A stretch of 64,000 bases of DNA from positions 81,913,114-81,977,113 of the forward strand of contig NC_090984.1 in assembly GCF_041146395.1 (NCBI RefSeq), given 5' to 3'. Within the stretch, counting starts at the first letter, position 1, and each line of letters begins with the position of its first letter. Position numbers and translations under genes: made by a program. The notes beneath the pieces were generated by a model that did not search any database, was not told the DNA's origin, and saw nothing but the letters and a program-made list of their open reading frames with translations. Source of the stretch: Eulemur rufifrons. Lineage: Eukaryota; Chordata; Mammalia; Primates; Lemuridae. Below are positions 1-11,780 of the stretch, piece by piece.

Positions 1-357
1 AAGGGCAAAGCTGTCATTTTTCCCGAGTGCCCTTCTTTGACCTAAAACATAGCAAAGGCCCCAGTTTCTGGTGTTCACCCAGTCTCTGGAGAATGAAAGG
101 AATGTGACATTTAAGCAGAAACACCACCAACTGGATGACAGGGAGAACATTCTGAAGTGATGTGCTCAACCAAGGCAGGGATCGTTTCTCAGTGCCACGC
201 AATGTTTTCCATCATAACCCACCTACTAAATTATATCCCTGCAAAAGCTGCCCAAACAATTCCCCAATAAAAATGTTCTTTGTGGCATTGCTTCTGCTCT
301 TTAGTGTAAACTACACCTCGGGCTACCTATCAGGACATCAGATTCAAACAGATTTAC
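1..357 (-). other. NIN: NIN intron 12, partial
   Basis: This is the sequence beyond the exon 12 donor. I see no further NIN exon, no repeat that I can name and no long frame consistent with ninein. Confidence 0.8.
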
Positions 358-468
358 CTTTTCTGCTAACACATTTTCCAAATTTTTCTGAAGTTTGTTT
401 GTCAGATTCTCATACTCTGCCAACTTCTCTGCATTTTCCAGAAGCTCATTTTCCAGACGACTGTTTTC
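358..468 (-). CDS. NIN: NIN coding exon 12 (codons 478-514)
   Basis: The exon encodes ENSRLENELLENAEKLAEYE and onward to NVLAEK, 37 codons of pure coiled coil rich in E, N, L and K. The acceptor is a C/T-rich tract followed by CAG at 471-469; the donor is AAG|GTAAAT, with GT at 357-356. Entry and exit are both phase 0, so skipping it would keep frame. It is the last NIN exon in the window. In human ninein the next residues begin FGDLDP (from memory), and no such sequence occurs in 1-357, so the following exon is outside. Confidence 0.95.
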
Positions 469-660
469 CTGAAGAAATTTGGGGAAATTAAATGTGGTAC
501 AGGTTAAGAAATAAGCAAATTGTACTGTTTTATATATGGTGTAAATCAGTGCTCTAGATTAAGAAAAGTTGTCCATCTTGAAATCTGTAATAGATCAGAG
601 GAGAAAAAAGTTCTATCTTATACTAAAAACAAAGTTTGCCTTCTTTTTGATCCTCAGAAC

Positions 661-968
661 TGTGCTGTCCAATATGGTAGCACTTGCAGCCACGTGTGGA
701 TACTGAGCACTTGAAATATGTCTGGAACAACTAAAATGTGCTGTAAATATAAAATACACACCAGATTTCAAATAGCACAAAAATGTAAAATAGCTCAGTA
801 ATAATTTTTGTACACTGATTACATGTTAAAATGATAATGTCTTGGAGATATTGGATTAAATAAAATGATTTGAAATTAATTTCACTTGTTTCTTTTTACC
901 TTATAACGTGGCTATTTGCAAATTTGAAATTGCATATGTGGCTTGCAGTATATATTAGACAGCATTGT
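661..968 (-). mobile_element. hAT-type non-autonomous DNA transposon fossil
   Basis: Terminal inverted repeats can be read: ctgtgctgtccaatatggta at the left, and at the right cttgcagtatatattagaca, which is the degraded inverse complement. The interior (cacaccagatttcaaatagc) matches, in reverse, the element at 61075-61366. The strand given is relative to that copy. The family is a primate-wide hAT-Charlie-like MITE; I do not assign the exact name. Confidence 0.7.
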
Positions 969-1094
969 ATAGAATATTTAATAACATGAAAATATTCTCA
1001 ATATTCAGTATTGTCAAATAAAACTGGTTACAAAGTACCTTGTTCAGCTGCCTGCAAAAGAGAAGTCAAAGAGAGTACAAAAAGTAGAGTAACT

Positions 1095-1436
1095 GGCCGG
1101 GCGCGGTGGCTCACGCCTGTAATCCTAGCACTCTGGGAGGCCGAGGTGGGCGGATTGTTTGAGCTCAGGAGTTCGAGACCAGCCTGAGCAAGAGCGAGAC
1201 CCCCATCTCTACTAAAAATAGAAAGAAATTATATGGACAGCTAAAAATATATATAGAAAAAATTAGCCGGGCATGGTGGCGCATGCCTGTAGTCCCAGCT
1301 ACTCGGGAGGCTGAGACAGGAGGATCGCTTGAGTTCAGGAGTTTGAGGTTGCTGTGAGCTAGGCTGACGCCACGGCACTCACTCTAGCCTGGGCAACAGA
1401 GTGAGACTCTGTCTCAAAAAAAAAAAAAAAAAAAAA
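1095..1436 (+). mobile_element. Lemur-type Alu, full length with TSD
   Basis: Full-length dimeric Alu starting GGCCGGGCGCGGTGGC and ending in about 22 A. The linker region ttatatggacagctaaaaat is characteristic of strepsirrhine Alus. A 16-bp target-site duplication aaaaagtagagtaact flanks it (1079-1094, and the copy starting in the tail at 1432-1447). The intact head, long tail and perfect duplication indicate a fairly recent insertion. Sense orientation is opposite to NIN. Confidence 0.95.
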
Positions 1437-2689
1437 GTAGAGTAACTGTAAAATCAATGTACTGATATTATAGTTTGGTTTATATTTAATCTATAAATTT
1501 ATTTTGGTTTCAAGATATAAAAGCTACACATGTAAGTTGCTCATAATTTGTATATGTTTAAGTTATTATCATGTACTAACCCATCAAATGAAACCCACAG
1601 AAGATTTTTTTCCATTTAAAAGGATCTGTATATGTAGTACTTTTTAGAAAGATTTCCACCCACATTTGTTAAAACATACACAAAGAGACATGCCATTTGA
1701 CATATTTTCTTCTCCACCGTTAAAGGCTGATTGGAAGAACATTATTTTCAAAGTACACTTTGCCAAAAGAACACAGAGCCAGTATATTTTTAATATATTC
1801 TAGTTCACACTCCCATACGACCACATAGAATAAAAAAGAATGTACATGAAGTATTTAAAAAAATACAACCTTCCCCTAAAATGCCAATTCTATAACTCTA
1901 ACCTTTCAAAGTATATCTAAATTTAGATGCTAAAATAATATGGAGTGATCTCTGTGTATCAGGCACTGTGCTGGTTGCTTTGGAAACTGATGAATCGGAT
2001 ACTGTTACTGACCTCCAGGAGGGGGACAGATGTGGATACAACTATCTATGACCCAACAGGAAATGTCCCGTCTTCTGGCAAGAAAAAAGTAAATGTAATG
2101 GGAATGAAAAAGTAATTTGGCCTGCAGTGCTGGGGAAAGCAGTGAAGGAGCATAAAAGTGCTCTGCGCCCCCCCCACCCAAGGACCTGAGAGAAGTGAGG
2201 GGGGTGGTGACAGGACAACAAACACTGGGCGTTGCCGTAGGAGCTAAGGTTTAAAAGGTATGGGGACAAACCCCCTTTTAAGGGTGTTGACTACTAACAC
2301 ACTCGGGCTTATTTTTTTTGCAAAGAGTAACAACTTGATTGTAACTGGTCTTTAGTACAGTAGCTTTGATAGCCATACCGGGGCAGGAGAAAGGGAGGAA
2401 AGGACCGTTCAGGGTGCACATTAACCAGCTGAGAAATCCTGATGAATTCTGAACCTAATCAGAGGCTGGGGAGACAGAGAGAGGAAGGGGATAAATCTGA
2501 GAGGCGTCTTGGAGCATCAATGCCACTTAGAGACTGACAAGCGATGACAACTGAGGATTTCAGCTTCTGGGACTTATAGCATATGGTGATGATGCTGATT
2601 AGGGAGAACATTCCGGAGATGAAGCAGTTGGATGGTTAGGGAGTGATAATTAGTTTTTGATATGTGGCGGCATTTCAGGAACCTTTCAT

Positions 2690-2915
2690 AATAGCAACAG
2701 TAGCAAGCATTTCATATGTACTCATTACTTTCCAGACACCATGGATGTATGCAATGTGGCATTTGGTCCCCACATCGATGCTATAGGGTAGATATTATTA
2801 TGGTGCCAATTTTGCACATTAGGAACCAGGCTGAGTGACCTGCTCAAGGTTTCCCAGGAAGTGGTGGTTCCCAGATCCGAAGCAGGCAGCCTGACTCCAG
2901 AGCCCCTGCACACAC
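2690..2915 (-). mobile_element. MIR SINE
   Basis: The block follows the MIR inverse consensus: a tract like tgtactcattactttccaga, then a 'bagged' TAGGGTAGATATTATTAT stretch, then gcacattaggaaccaggctg and gacctgctcaaggtttccca. It is ancient and diverged and has no role that I can see. Confidence 0.7.
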
Positions 2916-3416
2916 TGGATGGTGTCACAGTCCAGTAAAGAGAAGGACCACTTCCTCCATGGAGGCACAAGAAGAAAGGAGGATATGAGAGAGAAAAGGC
3001 ACATTTGGAGGCCACGAGACACACACAGGGCTCTGTGTGGCAAGAGGCAAGGCCATCTGCTGGGAATGATGGGGGCGGCAGGCAAGGAGGAGGGGGTTTC
3101 AAGGTGAGGGGCAGGTTTGGAAGAGCAGCTGAGAACTAGGGTGTCAGCCAGGTACCAAACAGCCCTGAGGACCCATGTGCCTGCACGGGATAAGAACAAG
3201 ATATACTCATCAACACTGTTGGCACACAGAAGCCTGGGTCCCCCTGAAATCCAGACACTAGCAGGGCCCTGCCACGTCTGGGTCATGACCCAGCTGGGCA
3301 AACTTACAGGAATTCTTGGACTGAGCCCGGTGCAGACTTGCCCTCTCACAAGGCTGTAGTTTTCCATGTGGGGTTGCCAGCAGGGACACAGACCACAGAA
3401 CTAATACGATGATTAC

Positions 3417-3591
3417 CTTTAAAGAGAGGGCAAGGCGGTCCCGGATGTAGTTCTCTTCTGTTTTTGCCTTTTCAATTTCCTGCTCAAGTTCTAACCGCTG
3501 CTTGCCCATCTGTTGCATGATCTGCTCTCTCTCTTTTCGGAGTTCATTCTTCAAGGCTGCTATTCGCTCCTTGTACTCTTCATCCAGTTTC
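3417..3591 (-). CDS. NIN: NIN coding exon 11 (codons 419-477)
   Basis: The exon encodes the coiled-coil segment KLDEEYKERIAALKNELRK through to RDRLALSLK. The first base (3591) completes an AG|G arginine codon begun in exon 10. The acceptor is TGCTCACAG; the donor is TTTAAAG|GTAATC (GT at 3416-3415). Heptad hydrophobics (L, I, A) alternate with K, R and E. This is part of the long rod that dimerises ninein. Compared with my memory of human ninein, QIMQQMGKQR replaces QILQQAGKQR, a mild change. Confidence 0.96.
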
Positions 3592-3862
3592 CTGTGAGCA
3601 AGAAAAACCGACCAACTGCCACCAAGTCCCTCAGAGGTCTCTGTATAGATCCACCAGAAATGGAAGCACAGAGTCACAGAGATGGTAACCACCCTATGCC
3701 AATATCTGGTGTGTCCTGCTTTCCCTTAGGGCATGGCCACACCTAAATCATTCCAACCAGGTGTGGCCAAACGGGCAGGCTGGCAGCGTCCCCCATGCTC
3801 TGTTCTGGCCCTGCCGCTGCAGGTGCCACTGCCCTGGGCCAGGGTGGTGGGAGGGGTCGCAC

Positions 3863-4003
3863 CTGAGGTTGTACTCATTCCGCCGCTCTATGGCCGCATG
3901 GTGATCGTCCACCTCTGAGGCCATTAAGGACTTGAGCTTCTCAGCCTTGTCCAGATCTGATCGTAGCTTCTCTTTTTCTCTGACCACTTGATCAACTCGT
4001 TCC
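3863..4003 (-). CDS. NIN: NIN coding exon 10 (codons 372-419)
   Basis: The exon encodes ERVDQVVREKEKLRSDLDKA through HHAAIERRNEYNLR, the start of the continuous coiled coil after the EF-hand region. The acceptor is ATTCTGATTCTAG with exon base G at 4003, which completes the split leucine codon TT|G. The donor is CTCAG|GTGCGA (GT at 3862-3861); its +3 to +6 bases GCGA depart from the usual RAGT, so this is the weakest donor in the window. Length 141 nt, phase 2 in and phase 2 out. Confidence 0.96.
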
Positions 4004-4336
4004 CTAGAATCAGAAATAAACTGAGTCAATGGGAAACTGTTTCTAAGCAACAAGTAGACCCAAGAAAGCTCTCATGTGGCTTGCTTCAATACAAAAACAA
4101 AACAAAGACAACCCAAACCCTCCCAAAACATAAAGGCATTCCACAGTTCCCTTCAAAAGCCTACGTGCCAATCTAAGCTCTACTTCATTTTCCAACAATT
4201 TAAGGAAGATTTTGCAGTAGTTAGATGATGGAAGATTAGCCACATTTGAATACAGAATGTTTCTCGAAGGCCTCGGAATGACTTGTTGGACAAGGAGGAA
4301 ACAGAATGGAGCAGGCGAACCTTCTGCTCAACTCAC

Positions 4337-4473
4337 AACAAATGCCGGATCTCAGCCTTAAAGCTGGCCAGAGCCGCCTGGTGAATGCTGTTCTTGGTGA
4401 CCAAAAGTTCATTTTCAAGAGCCAGCGTCAGTTCAGTCAAGTTGATGTTTCCGTCAAGGCTGAAATCCAAGGC
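4337..4473 (-). CDS. NIN: NIN coding exon 9 (codons 327-372)
   Basis: The exon encodes ALDFSLDGNINLTELTLALE and then NELLVTKNSIHQ to EIRHL. The 12-residue loop DFSLDGNINLTE fits an EF-hand loop well: acidic at positions 1 and 5, Ser at 3, Gly at 6, Ile at 8 and Glu at 12. Of the EF-hand-like units in this window it is the most canonical. The donor falls inside a leucine codon, CAT TTG TT|GTGAGT (GT at 4336-4335). The acceptor is TGATTTCTAG. Whether this loop binds calcium cannot be told from sequence. Confidence 0.96.
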
Positions 4474-4976
4474 CTAGAAATCAGAACAAGGCAAAGTTCA
4501 AGGCAAATCACTAGTTCTAGACTCTGAAAGCAGAAAATATGAAGTTTATACAAACTCAGAGAACTGAAGATAGTCTAGAAATTGGACGAACACATTTATT
4601 TAGCGATTGGGTAGGAATAATCTCCAATCTAGAACATAACTAAGTTCTCTCTAAGGAAAGTATAGCATGATTATTTGTATTTTTTTTTAATACCATCTGG
4701 TACTATAAATTAACAAAATGGTATAGCTCCAATCTTTACCAACCAAAGAACATTTCTCATGTCAATAATTTCAGGGTTAAAAACATGGAAAGTATTTAGC
4801 AAAAGGCTCCTGGTTAAAGGGGGTAAGTGAAGGTACCTCATACTTCTGAGATCTTGTGAACGGAAGAACCATCAAGGAGAAATCAAATCAAATGACAGTG
4901 TTTAAAAAAAAATGGAAAATTTTCAACCCTTCCATGGTTTGTCATTTTTTCCCACATTTTATTACAGCTCCCTCAC

Positions 4977-5144
4977 CTTCAGGATCTCCTGGCTGTTCTC
5001 GATGCCCTCTTCTTGCCAGGTGTCAAGTATTCTCTCCACAGACGCGTGGCCCATCCCATCGTCCAGGCAGGAGAAGACCCGAAAGCCAGTGGTACTCGTC
5101 ATTGCCAAGGGGGTGGTGGTGCGTCGTCCACTCTCGTCAAAAGA
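4977..5144 (-). CDS. NIN: NIN coding exon 8 (codons 271-326)
   Basis: The exon encodes 56 whole codons, SFDESGRRTTTPLAMTSTTG and then FRVFSCLDDGMGHASVERIL to SQEILK. It begins with a Ser/Thr-rich linker and ends with a helix-loop-helix-like unit leading into the EF-hand of exon 9. The acceptor is CTTCTTCTTCCAG; the donor is AAG|GTGAGG (GT at 4976-4975). From memory, human has SSAMTSTIG where this sequence has PLAMTSTTG, so the linker is the variable part. Confidence 0.96.
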
Positions 5145-5647
5145 CTGGAAGAAGAAGGAGACTTGAGCAAGCTTAGCCTGACTCCAGGCATTTCAACAAG
5201 ATGTCGGTCAACACGGAAGCTGGTTAGTCCTGACCACAATGGGCAGAAGACATGTTTCTCTAATTTACGCAGCCAGGGGAAAAAAGAAAGTCATGCAGCC
5301 TCTTTGATCTCTGTTCCCAAGTGCGTCAAGCCTATAAAGCTTATCAAAAACAATTGTCTGGCAGAGAGGTCTTCGACATAGACGAGATATGTCTCTACTT
5401 AACACCGGGTTTCTTTTGACCCAGAGCTGACATTAAGGGCATAATTAGTGGCCTTCCCACTCTGTAATTTATGGTCATTTCTCAAACCCAACCTTTCCTT
5501 TCTAATGGTTTAGTCATTCTTATTCTTCCTTTGCTTTGCTTGCTTTCCTTAGTATTTTGCTTCAGACATCAGATCAATTCATTAGAAATTATTCAAATGA
5601 GTTCTAACATTTACTCACAAAGGAAGCATTTCCTGTTAGTTTCTCAC
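5145..5647 (-). other. NIN: NIN intron 7
   Basis: 503-bp intron without a recognisable repeat or gene. It has a pyrimidine-rich acceptor end. Confidence 0.9.
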
Positions 5648-5794
5648 CTGCATGGAGAGATGTCTCTTCAGTTGTCTGTATGGAGTAGATGCCGATGGTG
5701 TAAGGGATTTTCCATTTTTAAACAAACCATAGAAAAAATCTTCCACACTCATTGTACCATCGGGATCAAGATTATGGAATACTTCCTCAAGCAT
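5648..5794 (-). CDS. NIN: NIN coding exon 7 (codons 222-270)
   Basis: The exon encodes 49 codons starting MLEEVFHNLDPDGTMSVEDF and ending RQLKRHLSMQ. DPDGTMSVED is an EF-hand-like loop with Asp at positions 1 and 3, but it lacks the glutamate expected at position 12, so calcium binding is doubtful. A basic stretch (YRQLKRHL) follows. The acceptor is GTGTTCTAG; the donor is ATGCAG|GTGAGA (GT at 5647-5646). Phase 0 on both sides. Confidence 0.97.
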
Positions 5795-6106
5795 CTAGAA
5801 CACAGTAACCACATTATTTTAAATACTTCACTCAAAATAACACAAGGCCCAAAGTATATTTCTGGCCAATAGAAATCAGTACTGCTGTTGATCCTAGGAA
5901 TCCAGAAATATAATTATGTCCCTTTATTTGCATTTCACTGAATTTATTTCCCTTTCCAGTAACGATATGTGCTCCTCCTTCATACAATGTCCATTTTCAA
6001 CATCTTCATAATCCTATGCAATTTAGCAATTAACTGTTTTTTACTCATGCTCCTACAACAGATAATCTTTAATATTGCTACACATTATTCTTACAAATAA
6101 AAAAAT

Positions 6107-6396
6107 TGGCTGGGTGCAGTGGCTCACGTCTGTAATCCTAGCACTCTGGGAGGCAGAGGCAGGAGGATCACTTAAAGCTAGGAGTTCAAGACAAACCTGA
6201 GCAACACAGTGAGACCCTGTCTCTACAAAAAATAGAAAATGTAGCTGGGCATGGTGGTGCATGCTTGTAGTCTTAGCTACTGGGGAGGCTAAGGCAGGAG
6301 GATTGCTTAAGCCCAGGAATTTAAAGTTGTAGTGAGCTATGATGGCACCACTGCACTATAGCCCAGGCAACAGAGGGAGATCCTGTCTCAAAAAGA
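6107..6396 (+). mobile_element. Old Alu (AluJ-like)
   Basis: Dimeric Alu starting GGCTGGGTGCAGTGGCTCAC with many substitutions, no lemur-type linker and a decayed A-rich tail. It predates the lemur-specific copies. Confidence 0.9.
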
Positions 6397-6954
6397 AAAA
6401 ATTAAAAAATATATAGCTTCCTAGTATCATAACCATAGAAATTAGTTGGATATTCATAATGGCTCTACACTGTGGTGACTCTAAGTAGTATTTTGCTAAG
6501 TTGGTATGGTAGCACAGCAGAATTTGGTCTTAGACAGATTGTAATGATCTAAGAGTTTGGGTCTGAAACCCATAACTTGGGGTTTAGAACCTTACTTAGA
6601 ACAACACTGCATGTATTGGGTTTTTGTTTTAATGCACAAGAGAAACCAAGATTGGGTGAGAAGGATTTTACGTGAGTGTAATAGAAGGGTTCTGAGAGAT
6701 GTAAAGACAAGACAGTTTGACTGGCTATTTTGCGCCCCCTGACAATAATCAAGTGGCCCCTAACATATAACAGGGGAAGGAGAGACTGGGCTACTGCCCC
6801 ATCTAGAGGCTTCCCTGGAATGGGGTTGTTCCCTAGCTCCAGAGAGGAGTGGGCAGGGGAATGGTGCAATGAGTATCACGCAACAGGGAGGAAAGACAAA
6901 CACCTCTCACTGGCAGTCGGATTCTCTTTATCTGGGGGGATTAAATTTTTCTAT

Positions 6955-7092
6955 AGAATCATGCCTCCAATGTACGAAATAGAAATCACTTGGCTATCTT
7001 GTTAGAATGCAGACTTGGACATAGTAAGTCTAGCGGTGGGGCCTGAGACTCCCATTTATAACAAGCTCCAGGGTGACGCCCATGCCATTGAG
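6955..7092 (+). mobile_element. MER5A-like hAT fragment
   Basis: The order of tagaaatcacttggctatct, then gcggtggggcctgagactcc, then taacaagctccagggtgacg follows the MER5A consensus. One end is truncated. Confidence 0.55.
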
Positions 7093-7998
7093 TAGCAAGG
7101 AGACAGAATAAGCAACAAATTCACTCTTGTGGCATTAGAGCCTACGATTGGGCCCATTCTAACAGAGGCCTCAATTCTCTTAACACAGTCTCAAATTTTT
7201 AATATTTATTCCATAAATCTGGACTATTGCTAGGATCTATGTCATCTCATAATTGTTGATTTTATTCATGTAAGTGCCTGAGGCAGCTGTTTCATCTCAA
7301 ATGCTTTTTTCCAATTACACTCAATAGGAAAGGTCTGTTTCCATTCTTGCTTTTATACTACTTCATCTAGAGAGAACTCGGAAACAAGAAAACCATTCCA
7401 AAGAGTAGAAATCTTTGGAAGAAGCAATAGTTCTTAACAGAGAATGTTGTGGTCAAATCAATGGAAAGGTATTTGGGGCAAGATTCTGAGGTTGCCAAGA
7501 TCCCTCTGCTTCTCTTTCTTCTTCTTATCAACCAAAACAGCACTCCCCTAGAGGACAAGGCTTTCGGGACCATCAAACTAGAAGTTACGGTAAAATCCAG
7601 GTGTGCTGATTGAAGTTAAATAAGCTAACAGTTTGGCTCTAACATTAGAGCCACACTGCCTGACCTTATGACCTCGGCCAAATCAGTGCACAGCTGCCAG
7701 ATGGCCTAAACACCCATCAACTGGCCCATTCAAGGTGGTGGAGCAGGTGGGCCCTGCCAGTTATTTCAGATGGGGGAGTGGGCAAGCGGTGAATAAAAGG
7801 GTGTAGATTCAGAACAGGGTGGATGGGCAGGGTGAGGCAGAAAAGAATGCAGGCAAAATGGGCAACCGGGAGACCCCTACCCTCTGAGCAAGAGCTGCCT
7901 CTAGAACACGGAGGACATTCTCACTCCCTGTGACACATGGGCCAGGTCTAGGGTTGGCTGGTTTTCTGATGTGTAAGGTGGGAAATAATGCTCTAGAA

Positions 7999-8660
<662 letters not shown>

Positions 8661-10225
8661 CTGTTGTCATTTTTGTTTCTGGGAACCAGAGTTCCAGTTA
8701 TAGGCATAAGATAGTAAATCTATTTCCCCTTCATGAAAACGTGCAGCAGCTGTGATCTCACTTTCCTTATCTATAAAATGAGGGGGTGACTAAATCTAAA
8801 ATTGCTTTTAGTTGTAAAATTTTAGGATTCCAAGTTTATGTTAATGAGATCATCTTGAACTTCCAGTTCCTCTGTGGTTTAGAGCTGGTAATAGTAAGTA
8901 CTATAGTATTTCACGATTGTTCTTTAGGAGGAAAAACACTCAGCGGAAGCTATGTTCAGTAAACAATCCTTTATTCATCCTCAGGCCAGAGAAAAATAAC
9001 TAAATGCACTACTTCTTTTCCTGGATTTTGGAAACTCCACCAGAGAAGAAAACATAGCTCCCCACAAATGGCTGTAGTTTAACAGCTTATTCCAAGAATT
9101 GGTTTTAGATAAATAATCCAAGTTTGTGCAATGTTTTTTGGCAAAAACAACCCGGGGTTCTGCATATTGCAGTAGTTTATAATTTAGGAGGATGAATTTA
9201 ATTTGATGACTCAACAGCCACCACTGAAAAATAAGTTACCCCTGAGCCATTAAAAAGGTAGTTAAAGGGTATGTAACGGTCACATATACAAGAGAGAAGG
9301 GGGAGATCTTTTCTGTAAGCCGGGCTACTTGGAAGTTTTTGATGATAAAACTTTCTTGTTTAGGAAAATAATACCACTTATCCCCTGAGCAAGCAGACAG
9401 CATAGTTTCAAATATCATTATAATCAAAGATTCCCAAAGCTACAACTATAGCTCTAATCTCTCTCCAATTCTCATTTTCAGCTCTTTGAAAGACGTATTT
9501 TGGAATTATTTATATTCTCACATTTCACAGCTATTCAGGTACTGAGCCCTGCCAGTTCCCCTCTTAACGTTTCAGAAGTTCTGAAGTTCAGAGTTTTACC
9601 AAGGAAGAGTCTTTTGGGGGCTCCTTCAAAACTCTTCTTTGTGCTTTCAAAACAACCGAACTACCCTTTTTCCATTTCCTCATGACCAGAATATTGTAAT
9701 GGCTCCTGGCTGATCTATCTAACCCAAGGTTCTCTTCATGCTAATATGTAAAAGCAGCTCGGACCATCCTCAGCAAGTAAGTTTCTCCTACACATTGCTC
9801 AATCTGCTTGTGAACTCTGGGACGATATTGAGATCTTCTTTCCAGAAACCTAAATTTTTCAGACTGGCCTTCAAAATATTCACCCAACTCAAATCTACTG
9901 AACTCCTTGCTCAATTCTTCCTCCATACTTTTCCCACATTTTATTCTGTGAGTGACACTAATGTCTGACAGTTTCACATGGGGTAACATGCTTACTACAC
10001 TGAGGGGCACATAGTATGGGCTCAGTGTCAGTTATTGTCAGTTTTTCTTTTCCACAGCACAGCAAGAGCTCCTCAATGACAGAAGGTTCATGAATGACTT
10101 CCCAGGGGGGAAAAATGATGTTTAACAAGCTACAGGAAGCCATGATATGGTTGTTCCTAGTTTGTGGCCGGGGAAGCTTTTATCATCGTTATTATTCCTA
10201 AATAAAATAATAATGTAATACTTAC

Positions 10226-10416
10226 CTCTCCATCAATATTCTGCAAACCATACTGCTCACAGATAGAGACCAGCTTCTTTCGGTTCAGGTGACCATCACG
10301 GGTGATCCCCAAATCTTCACAAACTTCTTGCAGTTTCTCTTCTATCCAGTCTTGGGGAGGGGAAGACCCACTCTGCGAGGCATTCAAATCATCTGGGTTC
10401 CAAAACCTTAACTGGC
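10226..10416 (-). CDS. NIN: NIN coding exon 6 (codons 158-221)
   Basis: The exon encodes (G)QLRFWNPDDLNASQSGSSPP and then QDWIEEKLQEVCEDLG through LQNIDGE. The second half is a helix-loop-helix with the degenerate loop GITRDGHLNRKK, an EF-hand relic with Asp-Gly at loop positions 5-6 and no acidic residue at 1 or 12. The first two bases GC complete a glycine codon split G|GC. The acceptor is GATCTCAG; the donor is GGAGAG|GTAAGT (GT at 10225-10224), a near-perfect consensus. This block is strongly conserved against the human protein I remember. Confidence 0.97.
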
Positions 10417-11740
10417 CTGAGATCAAAGCATATATTGTGCTGTCTCCAAAAGAATTGCAAAGAGAAAATGCCTATTCTCAAAGAAAAATGTGCTTTTTGA
10501 AAATAAATATTATAAGAAAAAGACAATAAATGTTGATTCCATTTTGATTTGGCCCTGAGGTCTAATGAAATGGAACCATCGGTTCTTAGGCTGCAACTAG
10601 AGCAAAAAGGCACCCTATGTCTCTCTGGCAGTCATACCTAGAGAAGAAATATTATCTCCTGTGCAATACTGCAAAGTTCTAGGCTTTTTTTATTCCAACT
10701 GAGAACATCACAAGCTTAGGCTGTAGTGTGATCATAAGAGAAGGCTGGTTGAGAGCCATTCCAAAGAGCTCTATGACCTCTGCCTCAACTGTAGCTGCCA
10801 GACTGAATTATCTCCACTTTCTTTCTAGTCTAAGTATTAGAGCATCTTTTACTGAGAAGAAAATAATTTCATGATAAAAGTCTCAAGATTAGCCTGTTCC
10901 CAAATCTTTACAATATAGATACTCTGACATACAGAAACCAAACAGTACAACTTGAAAGAATAAATGGTTGCCAACTACAAATTCCCAATCATATATTAAA
11001 GATAAATTCTATTTGAAGATTTAAGGATCAAACTACTTATTTAAAAAAAATCAAAACTGCTTATTTGTCCTCTATTAAAACTCCCAATTTCTAAATATTC
11101 TACTTACATATTAAAGATTCTGTAAAGTCATCACTTAACCATGAAATAAAGACTGGCACAATTTTGTGTGCCTCGAAGAACCTTGGAGGGTTGAAAGGAG
11201 TTTCAGTGCTACTCGTACTATTTACTGACGGAAATTAAGCCCATTACTGCTGTGTCTTTCAGGCTGGAGACCTAAGAACGTATTGTATTATAATTACGCC
11301 TAAGTACAGTTGATCCAGAGCAGGCTGTGAACGGGACTGAGGTTCTGTCAGCTGATCCACAGCGCCATCTGGTGGCCACAGCACAACATGTTCGAAGGCT
11401 TTTTAAATACATTTGAAACTTGTCAAGGGATACATTTTATTAATAATAGGTCACTATTTAGTTTAGGACTGTTTGCAAATAAATTTCAAAGTCTGGATAA
11501 GAGAGTAATTAGCCTATAAGTGGAATTATACATCTTAATTGTCATTTCCTGCATGATGTTAAATCCTAGGACTTTAAAACCAAGAGTTATCAACTGGGAA
11601 TGAATTTTTTGTTGCTGTTCTCAACGTTAATTCCCAGCTGGCCTCCAACATCAGAAATGCAAGCAGCCGGGGTGTGAAGAGTGGCCTCTGAATGCATCCC
11701 TTCCCTTCCAGGCAGGTCCTGACACACACTCAGCTCTTAC
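10417..11740 (-). other. NIN: NIN intron 5
   Basis: 1.3-kb intron with no recognisable repeat and an excellent CTCF-type motif at 11361-11377. The rest is AT-rich. Confidence 0.9.
11361..11377 (-). promoter_or_regulatory. CTCF-type motif, full consensus
   Basis: The minus strand reads GGCCACCAGATGGCGCT, which satisfies every position of the CTCF core CCASYAGRKGGCRSY. It lies in NIN intron 5, about 360 bp beyond the exon 5 donor. The neighbourhood is AT-rich, so the match stands out. Binding is not shown by sequence alone. Confidence 0.65.
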
Positions 11741-11780
11741 CTTCCGCTTCATACTCCTCACTGTGTTGCGTCTTCCAGTG
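11741..11780 (-). CDS. NIN: NIN coding exon 5, 40-nt small exon (codons 145-158)
   Basis: This 40-nt exon encodes HWKTQHSEEYEAE plus the first base of glycine 158. It was found by following the reading frame between exons 4 and 6 and matches ninein (HWKTQRSEEYEAEG in human, from memory). The acceptor is CCTTCTCTAG; the donor is GCGGAAG|GTAAGA (GT at 11740-11739). At 40 nt it is not a multiple of three, so skipping it would shift the frame. Confidence 0.95.

Larger units (their letters stand above)
469..3416 (-). other. NIN: NIN intron 11
   Basis: This 2.9-kb intron holds a hAT-type DNA transposon fossil, one lemur-type Alu and one MIR. 1440-2690 is AT-rich with no gene; a short L2-like scrap (tcaggcactgtgctgg) is at 1958-1973. 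2920-3416 shows overlapping frames on both strands that have no splice-compatible or family signal. Confidence 0.85.
3592..4976 (-). other. NIN: NIN introns 10, 9 and 8 (short introns)
   Basis: Three small introns lie here: 3592-3862 (271 bp), 4004-4336 (333 bp) and 4474-4976 (503 bp), around exons 10 and 9. They hold no identifiable repeat. Overlapping frames on the opposite strand are shadows of the exons. Confidence 0.9.

Noticed and set aside
4474..5647. NIN introns 7 and 8 are both 503 bp, hinting at a duplication
   Set aside because: The two intron sequences do not look alike, and the flanking exons are not copies; equal length is coincidence.
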